From contig JANQFM010000546.1 in assembly GCA_028277865.1 (NCBI GenBank), forward strand, positions 1-18,260: a stretch of DNA of 18,260 bases, given 5' to 3'. The translations under genes and the position numbers were made by a program. The notes below the pieces were generated by a model. It worked only from the letters and a program-made list of their open reading frames with translations. It ran no database searches and was not told the DNA's origin. This stretch comes from Acidobacteriota bacterium. GTDB lineage: Bacteria; Acidobacteriota; UBA6911; RPQK01; DATIPO01. Of the stretch, positions 11,301-14,566 are shown in pieces (position 1 is the first letter of the stretch; each line of letters begins with the position of its first letter).

Positions 11301-14290
11301 AGTGGAGCGGGCTAAAGGCCTCGGCGCCGCTTTACGAGAGCATCATCGTCTTCGAGAACATCGCCCGCGAGGAGCCTTCTCCGACAGGGCAGGGACGATC
11401 CGAGCCGGACGCCCCGCAGATGCGCCAGTCGTACAATCATGGCACGGCGACCAACAGCCCCCTGACGCTGCTATCTTTCCCTGCCTCCAAATTGCCTTTG
11501 ATGCTCATCTATGAGTGCCGCCTTTTCCTGCCAAGTGCAATCGCCTCCATGCTCAGGCATCTGCGGGCCATTTTGGAAGGCATGGCGTCCGCCGGGCCAA
11601 AGGCCACCCTTTCGGAGCTGCCCTGGCTGACAGCGGTCGAGAGGCACCAACTGCTGGTGGAGGCCTCCTGCGGCCGCCGGTTTGGGGAGGGCTGCCTGCA
11701 GGAGCTGTTCCAAGCCCGCTCGCAACGCATCCCTGAGCAGGTGGCCTTGGATTTTGGCGGGGAGTGCCTGAGCTACGGCAATCTGAGGCGGCTGGCCGAG
11801 CGGGTGGCCTGCCGCCTGCTGCAGACGGGCGTTGTGCAGGGGAGACTTGTGGGGCTGTGCCTGGAAAAGCGCATCGACACGGTGGTCGGCACTCTGGGGA
11901 TCCTCTCGGCGGGCGCAGCCTGCCTGCCGCTGGATCCTGGCGCGCAAGGCCCGCTGCCTCGTGGCGTTCAGGGCTTCCCGCTGCTGACCCGCCGCCATTT
12001 GGCCGACCGGTTCGCCAGGCACAAGGGAGAGCTGGTTTTGCTTGGCTGGTCTCTGCAGCAGGGCACCGTCTCCAATGCTGCGCGGCCCAAGCCTCGAGCC
12101 GAAGGCCTGGCCTTTGCCTTCGGCGGCAGCGGCGCAGCGCCCCTGCTGGGAGTCCCCCACAGGGCTGTGTGCCATGCGGTTGCACAGTTGCAGAGCAAGC
12201 TGGAAATGTGCGAGGGCGACACCCTGGCCACTCCCTTTTGCGTCAGCCCGGGGGCAGCTGCCGTGGAGCTCTTCCTGGCGTTGGGCTCGGGTTCCCGCCT
12301 GTCGGGGCCCGATCGCCGAACGCACCCGGAGGCGGCGACCCTGGACATGTTCGCGCTGGCCGAAGCTGGTGCGGTTCACGCCACAGCTGCCGGGTGGCGG
12401 CAGATCCTGGCCTCGGGATGGCCGCGCCGACCAGGGCTGAAAGCCCTTTGCAGCGGCCCAGTGCCGGGCCGCAGACTGGCCGTCCGCCTGCTGAGTGGGG
12501 CGGGCCGGTTGCTGAGCCTGTATGGCTGCGGTGAGGATTCGGTTTGGCTTGCCCTGCCGCATGCCCAAAAAGAGGGGCCGCCCACGTGCAGCCGCAACAC
12601 TGCCGCCCCGGCCTTCGTTCTAGGCCGCAGCTTGGCGCCGGTCCCGGCCCGGGTTGCTGGAGAGCTCTACATCGGCGCCGAGGAGCTTGCGCGAGGATTC
12701 ATGGGGCAGCCTGGCCTGACGGCCCGCCGCTTCGTCCCGGACCCCTTCGGCAGCAGGCCGGGGGGCCGCCTATACAGGCCCGGTTTGCTGGCGCGCCGAC
12801 AGCCCGACGGGAGGCTGGAACTGCTGGGCCGCATGAGGCCGTCAGCCCGAATCGCTGGGCGCAGGGCCTTTCCGGACGTCGCCGAAACGGTGCTTAAGCA
12901 ACATGCGGGGCTGGACGAGGCGGCTGTCTTGGCCCACGAGGAGCGCCCCGGCGAATCCAGCCTGATCGCCTATGTCGCACCCGCATCCGAAGCGGCGCCT
13001 TCAGTCGCCGAACTGCGTGGTTTCCTGGGCCAAAGGCTGCCCTGGCACCTGAGGCCGTCCGAGATCGCCGTGCTCAAGAATCTTCCCGAAAAGAACGGAG
13101 AGGTCGACCGGCAGCTCCTCCAGGAAAGCGGCCCCGCCGTCTTGAGGGAGCAGGACGCCGCCTTTACCCGTCGGCTGATGTACCAGGATTCCTTGGAAGC
13201 GCAGCTGCTGCATATCTGGCAGGAGGTCTTCGACAAGCGCGGCATCAGCGTGGAGGACAATTTTTTCGAGTTGGGCGGCAGCTCGGTTCTGGCCGTTAGC
13301 CTGGTGGCCAAGATCCAAAGGAGGCTCGGGCTGGACCTGCCGCTGGCCACTCTGTTTTCGGGGGCGACCCTGCGGGAGCTGGGGCAGGTCCTCGGCAAGC
13401 AGGCGGAGCCTTTCTCCTGGTCGCCGCTGGTGAAGGTCAAGCCGGAGGGGTCCAGGCGCCCCTTCTTCGCAGTACACGCCGCCGGGGGCAACGTGATCGG
13501 CTTTTATGACCTGGCCCGCCATCTTGACCGGGAACAGCCTTTTTACGCCCTGCAGTCGGTGGGGTTGGACGGCCGCCAGGCGCCTTGCACCGAGATCCCC
13601 GAAATGGCCGCCCGCTATGTCCGGGAAATACGGGACATCCAGCCCGAGGGACCCTACTTGCTGGGAGGGCTCTCCTTCGGCGGCTATGTGGCTTATGAAA
13701 TGGCCAGCCAGTTGAGCAGAGAGGGGCAGAAGACGGCCTTGCTGGTGGCGTTTGACACCTGTTCGCCGGTTTACCGAGGCGAGGTGCTGCTGGCCGAGCT
13801 GGCCGAGGACGATTGCGCCACCCTGAAGTCGGTGGTCGGGGCAACCATGCGGGCCTACCACAAGGAAAGCAGGCTGACCGCCGAAGACCTGCGCGCCGTC
13901 GCCCCTGAACAAAGGCTGGATCACGCCCTACGATATATCCGCGAGCAGGAGGTCGAGCCGGAGGTCGGGCTTGAGCAGACGCGGCGCATTTTAAGGATTC
14001 AACTGGCTGCCAACACGGCACTGAGCAGCTACCGGCCGGGCAGCTACGCCGGACGACTGACGATCTTTCGATGCGAGACATGGAATCAGCGACCGGAGGA
14101 CGGCTATCCGGCCACCAACAAGCCGGAGCTTTACGAGGACTGGACTTATCTGTGCGAAAACCTGGAGATCATCGATGTTCCGGGCAACCACGCCAACATG
14201 ATGCTGGAGCCGCATATCCGGATACTGGCCCGCCGCCTGACCGCCTGCCTAGAGCGGGCGGAGGATGGGGGGGATGGGGTCGTGTCTTGA
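2..14290 (+). CDS. Non-ribosomal peptide synthetase, C-terminal part of the terminal subunit (partial at 5' end)
   Basis: A multimodular peptide synthetase that activates amino acids, tethers them to carrier domains and condenses them into a peptide released by a C-terminal thioesterase. The reading frame is open from base 2, where it already encodes the adenylation motif A5 (NFYGPTE), so the true start lies upstream and the ATG at 47 is internal. The visible part is 4762 residues, ending at TGA 14288-14290. Domain order is A(partial)-PCP-E-C-A-PCP-C-A-PCP-E-C-A-PCP-TE. All four carrier serines are present (about residues 265, 1838, 2902, 4428 of the visible part), and all three condensation domains keep HHxxxDG. 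Oddities are a catalytically ruined fourth A domain and a diverged second E domain. No trans-acting domains, ketosynthases or tailoring domains are seen. The product is not recognised. It would be a cytoplasmic enzyme needing a phosphopantetheinyl transferase, which is not encoded in the window. Confidence 0.97.
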   Translation: MHNFYGPTEASIGVSMWNCRPEEDLPSVPIGRAIDNIQLYILDHQLRFPPLGISGELHVGGIGLARGYWRRPGLTAAHFVPDPSGLHPGARLYKTGDQARFLPDGNIEFLGRLDFQVKVRGFRIELGEVEAALCRHPAVKEAVVAARVEGEGDTRLVAYAVVDPGNDSEPEGGWGSSLRHYLRGSLPRYMEPSAVVLLESLPVTPNGKLDRGALPAPGQPQPGVATLPVVARTPTEALLLQIWQDVLRLEQLDPEDNFFDSGGDSILAIQIVARSHRAGLKITTRQIFDHQTIARLAAAVDEAAPTEAALQSQEVVTGPVPLTPIQMWLFERDPVDLHHFNQSSLLETDPGLDSAVLEMALNLCWQHHDALRLRFTKWPNGWRQFNAGIESDEASAFDAFHRFDLSALSTQPRRQRGVLAAAAQQLQASLNLSSGPLLRCGYFRLGAGEAGRLLIVIHHLAVDGVSWRILLEDLQTACRRLSRQQELRLPPKTTSFRDWAQRLTDYAASEALQQETTFWLSQADRQAVALPVDFPGGANLESSLGEVSLALTEEETLRLLQDVPRTYHTQINDALLTALLQALGRWAGPGCFSIDMEGHGREEQAAEEADLSRTVGWFTALYPVLLESEELPQGVSQQGRALKSVKSQLEQIPNRGIGYGLLRYLGRDPEVAQQLAGQPRPQLAFNYWGQVDAAARPSGSAPSAPLLRSAQESPGAEHSPRALRSHQLEAGGIVFGGRLRMNWQFSRNLHRRSTIEGLAQDFMQALRELIEHCRAPDAQGRTPSDFPLANLDQPELERLLTSLPEIEDLYPLSPLQQGMLFHSLSQPERGEYVEQLSWRLVGRLDGALLQQAWHETARRHPVLCSIFLWEELEEPLQAVCKSARFSWEFADWTDLAKEEQRRRLAEFFASERSRGFDFSAAPPMRWAVFRLAEDAHQVVWTHHHVMLDGWSIPLLLPEFLGTYQALAQGSRPDLPPVRPYRDYIAYLYRQDLSRAEAFWRRKLSGLTEPTPVNLERPQGELQKGEDAYKWNSLALTESATHSLRSLARQGRLTLNTLVQAAWALLLSRCSGCREVVFGVTLSGRPAELQGVESMIGLFINTLPLRVRIEEAQTVMGWLQAVQSEQVDVQEYSFSPLVQIQQWSEVPADRPLFESMLAYQNYPSLSAPGKGKAGQGRADLKLESFAFQERTNFPLTLAAAPTKRLLLRLSIDRRLFADCQARRMLKQLETVLESMAAGSDLRVGELQFLTPAEKQMLLECNDTGRPLPEGCLHHFVQAQAALRPQAVCALIEDLHVSYAELEARAGRLARTLYELGAGVESRVGICLQRSSGLVISLVGVLKCGAAYLPLDPGYPQQRLAFMLKDAGASLLVCSRRLPRGFAEGHRLVDIEAIEQASVGGRDEPLLDARADALSAAYVIYTSGSTGRPKGVVVSHSAICNHMLWMQHRYPLSPCDSVLQKTSFSFDASIWEFFAPLMQGARLVMAKVGGQLDSDYLIGMIERGDTTVLQVVPSMLRVVLEGGRFVRSRGLRMLYSGGEALTADLRDGVLNRMERLQMVNVYGPTEAAIQCVTWDCGRPSAGRNVPIGRPVFNTAVYLLDRRLQPVCWGAAGELCIGGSMLARGYLRRPGATAEKFVPDHLGSRPGMRLYRSGDLVRSRFDGSFEFLRRMDNQVKVRGFRIELGEIEAALLDCPQVRAGVVTALPDSSGSNRLVAYFVSKRRLSGQSVGVPSNQAGQELQPPAAGRQTADLDDIRSFLEQRLPGFMMPSFFIPLKRLPLNVNGKLDRKALPPPESIRRDGEGFAAPRTTVESTLARIWKKVLGIGQLGVHGNFFQLGGHSLLATRVNVLVRQSLGVSLPIRAIFDAPTVAGFARRIAEVDPAQAPPPIMAVPREGDLPLSYAQQRLWVLDRLTPENPFYNIASAWRLSGRLEVPLLQASLTQIVRRHEVLRTRFPARLGQPYQEFCPLRELPMAVIDLTGLPELIREKEARRARMIQGRRPFDLSQGPLIRASLLLMQQEKAVLLVTMHHIVSDGWSMGIFLKELTGLYEAALADRPSPLPALPIQYADFAVWQRNWLQGEVLQRQLSYWGERLTGIPNLDLPTDRPRPAIQAFRAGYQPFQVSSGTLERLRALGQQHGATLFMTLLAAYQCLLYRYTSLRHIVVGSPIANRNYAGTEGLIGFFINTLSMVADFSGHPSFARLLGQVSASALDAYTHQDLPFEKLVDHLNIERNLSRNPIFQVVMVLQELSGEVMNRGGLNVHPVSSESRTTRFDLEAHFWEHPEGLGGVLIYDLDLFDPATLKRLAGHFLNLLEGAAKRPSSRVSELALLGEQERRQLQVAWNDVRADYDRDCCLHEPFQRQAGGTPDAVAAVFGEQILSYRALNAWTNRLAHRLIEMGVGPEDRVGVCIERSLEMVAALIAILKAAGAYVPIDPQWPPKRIEFVLQDVGASVLLTRSSIASSLLDCKASAIDLGRQRFEGFSSQDPPRRAEADNLAYIIFTSGSTGQPKGVVLRHSPVINLIEWVNNTFEVGSGDCVLLVASMCFDLSVYDIFGMLAAGGSIYVASDAEVQDAEKLVALLDSGAVSFWDSAPAALQQLVPLLPASGQGHRRLRLAFLSGDWIPLSLPPAVSASFPNLQVIGLGGATEAAIWSNFHVIEEIGSQWLSIPYGRAIQNARYYVLDQALQPTATGVAGGLYIGGECLSSGYWNLPRLSAEKYIPDPFSDRPGAVLYSTGDQARWRAAGYIEFLGRLDTQVKIRGYRIELGEIQAAFVEHPALEVALAVVREDQPGVRRLVAYAVPGEAAQAAPPQPEDLREFVRDKLPVYMVPSAVVLLDSIPLTPNGKVDRKRLPTPEVASSPDQKPLVAPRTPDESLLAQIWMDVLGLEQVGVEDNFFESGGDSILSIQIVARANQAGLRLAPRHIFDHQTIAELAAVAASGPEVEAEQGLLQGELPLTPGQQWLLGQNLAHPGHFNQSTVLQTPYSWSPALLRQAAEHLLAHHDALRLRLQRQGSGWLQRYGGMGNSVPFCQMDLSGLSENRRKKAFSSALPALQAGFDLAAGPLLRMAFFTSSEAGGGQLFIVVHHLAVDGVSWRILLEDLGAVCHRLQRGEAVQLPAKTASLRALARRAHARVRSSALEREVEHWLSTDFPKAASLPMEFPSGINNEASARSVTMSLSREETSALLDEVHRAYRTRIDDILLTALTQAFCRWTESAALLVDLESPEREGIAGGVDFSRTIGCFASPFPIAIGLERLPENDSSQGLALKSVKEQLRQIPDSAASYGLLNYEGRAQGAADTLGNLPQPQVRFAFRAPPAALLSEVPSGEGGQAGLLHALAPVQSNRAPSNLRQHLLDIEASVSEGCLHTAWSYSSNLHRRKTVERLVRSFQTALRSLIAHCQSPEAGGFTPSDFPLVQLSQEMLDQLTGRNRQISDLYPLSPMQKDMLLHRLAVPDSRLGFLQFGYTLEGDVDLGAVRQAWQHLVERHTVLRTGFLWQGLQEPLQFVQESVEIPWEEHDWTDLSKTQLQARVQSFLRQDRARGFDPARAPLSRFALIRLSAARWVLLWSTHHILLDGWGQIQAAQEAAALYQALRLGKEPQLAPARPYRDYIAWLQGQSLSGAETYWKEAFKGFTSPTPVWFGDLASEDYGEEAFDQKAVYLSRESSDALREVAKRHRLTLNTLVQGAWALLLSRYSGDEDVVFGVTVSGRPVDVEGVERMVGLFINNLPLRAQVPPEASLLPWLSRIQSRQLEITRFEHVPQSKIRQWSGLKASAPLYESIIVFENIAREEPSPTGQGRSEPDAPQMRQSYNHGTATNSPLTLLSFPASKLPLMLIYECRLFLPSAIASMLRHLRAILEGMASAGPKATLSELPWLTAVERHQLLVEASCGRRFGEGCLQELFQARSQRIPEQVALDFGGECLSYGNLRRLAERVACRLLQTGVVQGRLVGLCLEKRIDTVVGTLGILSAGAACLPLDPGAQGPLPRGVQGFPLLTRRHLADRFARHKGELVLLGWSLQQGTVSNAARPKPRAEGLAFAFGGSGAAPLLGVPHRAVCHAVAQLQSKLEMCEGDTLATPFCVSPGAAAVELFLALGSGSRLSGPDRRTHPEAATLDMFALAEAGAVHATAAGWRQILASGWPRRPGLKALCSGPVPGRRLAVRLLSGAGRLLSLYGCGEDSVWLALPHAQKEGPPTCSRNTAAPAFVLGRSLAPVPARVAGELYIGAEELARGFMGQPGLTARRFVPDPFGSRPGGRLYRPGLLARRQPDGRLELLGRMRPSARIAGRRAFPDVAETVLKQHAGLDEAAVLAHEERPGESSLIAYVAPASEAAPSVAELRGFLGQRLPWHLRPSEIAVLKNLPEKNGEVDRQLLQESGPAVLREQDAAFTRRLMYQDSLEAQLLHIWQEVFDKRGISVEDNFFELGGSSVLAVSLVAKIQRRLGLDLPLATLFSGATLRELGQVLGKQAEPFSWSPLVKVKPEGSRRPFFAVHAAGGNVIGFYDLARHLDREQPFYALQSVGLDGRQAPCTEIPEMAARYVREIRDIQPEGPYLLGGLSFGGYVAYEMASQLSREGQKTALLVAFDTCSPVYRGEVLLAELAEDDCATLKSVVGATMRAYHKESRLTAEDLRAVAPEQRLDHALRYIREQEVEPEVGLEQTRRILRIQLAANTALSSYRPGSYAGRLTIFRCETWNQRPEDGYPATNKPELYEDWTYLCENLEIIDVPGNHANMMLEPHIRILARRLTACLERAEDGGDGVVS
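698..3790 (+). repeat. PCP-E-C block, copy 1 (intact)
   Basis: PCP1-E1-C2 is paralogous to PCP3-E2-C4. The carrier tails are nearly the same (GGDSIL, IQIVAR, IFDHQTIA), including a 23-base stretch identical at 860-882 and 8771-8793. The distance from the E-domain HH (1373) to the C-domain HH (2828) is 1455 bases in both copies. C2 and C4 also share long similar stretches such as RPYRDYIA and LTLNTLVQ followed by AWALLLSR. This may reflect an old module duplication or simply common ancestry of E-linked modules. Confidence 0.6.
2396..5645 (+). other. NRPS module 2: C2 (D-donor type)-A2-PCP2
   Basis: C2 begins with DLYPLSPLQQGML (about 2420), the opening typical of condensation domains that follow E domains, and has HHxxxDG at 2828-2848. 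A2 (about 3800-5375) has complete core motifs: A3 YTSGSTGRPKG from 4256, A5 NVYGPTE, A7 YRSGDLVR and A10 NGKLDR with its lysine at 5345-5347. Motif A8 has RRMD where GRxD is usual, a small deviation. Aligning to GrsA PheA I read the ten-residue code as DAWQYGVIQK, nearest to the glutamine codes I know (DAWQFGLIDK). Gln is therefore a tentative substrate. A roughly 30-residue insertion precedes the last A-domain helix (near 5150-5240). PCP2 has LGGHSLL with the serine at 5513-5515, the common form when no epimerase follows. Confidence 0.9.
5646..10280 (+). other. NRPS module 3: C3 (L-donor type)-A3-PCP3-E2 (diverged)
   Basis: C3 opens with LSYAQQRLWVLDRL and has HHIVSDG at 6080-6100, the L-donor pattern; it is not a heterocyclization domain, which would show DxxxxD. 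A3 (about 7040-8575) has FTSGSTGQPKG and a catalytic A10 lysine at 8534-8536. Its A5 motif is GLGGATEAAIWS, a form known from cysteine-type A domains of thiazoline systems. The code I read is DLYDFSLIWK, two changes from the Cys code DLYNLSLIWK. PCP3 has GGDSI with serine at 8705-8707. E2 (about 8855-10270) keeps HHxxxDG-VSW at 9254-9283, but E4 reads DLESPERE, E5 TIGCFASPF, E6 SAASYGLLNY, and the Asn-Tyr of E7 is replaced by Ala-Phe near 9935. E2 may be weak or inactive. Confidence 0.88.
8611..11670 (+). repeat. PCP-E-C block, copy 2 (E domain diverged)
   Basis: This is the second copy of the block described for PCP1-E1-C2. The spacing from the E-domain HH (9254) to the C-domain HH (10709) is again 1455 bases, and the overall length is close (3060 versus 3093). 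Unlike copy 1, the E motifs E4 to E7 have drifted from consensus, while the PCP and C active sites remain intact. Confidence 0.6.
10281..13430 (+). other. NRPS module 4: C4-A4 (degenerate)-PCP4
   Basis: C4 opens with DLYPLSPMQKDML and retains HHxxxDG at 10709-10729. A4 (about 11680-13125) keeps the fold motifs around A1/A2 (LSYGNL, AACLPLDPG) and A6 (GELYIGAEELARGF), yet its catalytic positions are gone. A3 is FGGSGAAPLLG in place of TSGSTGxPKG (12119-12151). The substrate-amine Asp of A4 is Gly (12251-12253). A5 is YGCGED. A7 is YRPGLLAR with the TGD Asp replaced (12785-12787). A8 is unrecognisable after GRM, and A10 is NGEVDR with Lys replaced by Glu (13100-13102). From LSY to the A10 Lys position it spans 442 residues against 485 in A2 and 465 in A3. 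PCP4 is normal (LGGSSV, serine at 13283-13285). I infer a non-adenylating A domain whose carrier is loaded in trans or not at all. Confidence 0.88.
13431..14287 (+). other. Type I thioesterase domain of the NRPS
   Basis: An alpha/beta-hydrolase domain that hydrolyses or cyclises the finished peptide off the last carrier. It follows PCP4 after about ten residues and opens with RPFFAVHAAGG, the usual first strand and oxyanion loop. The nucleophile motif is GLSFGG with serine at 13673-13675. The candidate acid is the Asp of AFDTC at 13754-13756, and the candidate base is the His of GNHANMM at 14189-14191. The triad order and spacing fit type I NRPS thioesterases. Whether it yields a linear or a cyclic product cannot be told from sequence alone. 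Its presence marks this as the chain-terminating subunit. Confidence 0.93.
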
Positions 14291-14355
14291 GATTTTTTTG
14301 CGAATTGTGCAGGCTGCCGGGTGCCCCTGAAAAATTAGAAATTCAAGACACGGCC
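14278..14355 (+). repeat. Long imperfect stem-loop overlapping the NRPS stop codon
   Basis: The arms 14278-14290 and 14343-14355 pair over 13 positions (one G-T wobble); the core 10 bases CGTGTCTTGA at 14281-14290 are a perfect inverted repeat of 14343-14352. With G14291 bulged out, pairing continues between 14292-14297 (A then T run) and 14337-14342 with one more wobble. The loop holds a small 4-bp helix (14310-14313 with 14326-14329). The stop codon TGA lies inside the 5' arm. No T-tract follows the 3' arm, so it is not a standard intrinsic terminator. It could stabilise the mRNA 3' end or assist factor-dependent termination. Confidence 0.6.
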
Positions 14356-14566
14356 TCTTGAAACATTCTCCGGATGCTGATGATGGCGAATCCGAGATTG
14401 GACAGGATGCAAGTAAACCATCCCGGCTTGATTTCCGTTCCGCCGCTTCATAGAATGATGATGAGGAATTTGATCATCCGAGGGGCAGCTAACATATTTT
14501 CAATTTGCTGAAAGCGATGAGGGCGGGTCTGTCTGCCCGCATTCAGGTTGGCTAGGGGGGTCGGCT
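14291..14566. other. Intergenic region between NRPS and permease
   Basis: This gap is visibly AT-richer than the flanking genes and has no convincing open frame with a ribosome binding site. It contains most of the stem-loop that starts in the NRPS stop codon, a possible promoter at 14470-14498, a 6-bp inverted repeat (14457-14462 with 14473-14478) and a short GC hairpin (14523-14527 with 14536-14540). I see no tRNA, riboswitch or mobile-element end here. It suggests separate expression of the permease from the NRPS. Confidence 0.6.
14470..14498 (+). promoter_or_regulatory. Possible sigma70-like promoter for the permease operon
   Basis: A -35-like TTGATC (14470-14475) and a -10-like CATATT (14493-14498) are separated by 17 bases; each matches 4 of 6 consensus positions. 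It lies about 70 bases upstream of the permease ATG, in the AT-rich gap, the expected place. Chance matches are common in such DNA, so this is a weak call. Confidence 0.3.

Noticed and set aside
11935..12010. Compensating frameshifts as the cause of the odd A4 sequence
   Set aside because: I read the other two frames around the odd segment after LDPG and found no recovery of the normal A-domain sequence; homology continues in the same frame on both sides.
14267..14277. G-tract (seven G, AT, four G) near the end of the NRPS as a possible slippage or frameshift site
   Set aside because: It lies after the last catalytic residue of the TE, only the final few residues would change, and no alternative frame extends a known domain.
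14292..14300. T-run after the NRPS stop as an intrinsic terminator tail
   Set aside because: The DNA immediately upstream has no GC hairpin ending at the T-run; instead the T-run forms part of the 5' arm of the larger stem-loop.
14523..14540. Short GC hairpin before the permease as a terminator
   Set aside because: Only five strong pairs with an eight-base loop and no following T-run; it sits just upstream of a ribosome binding site.
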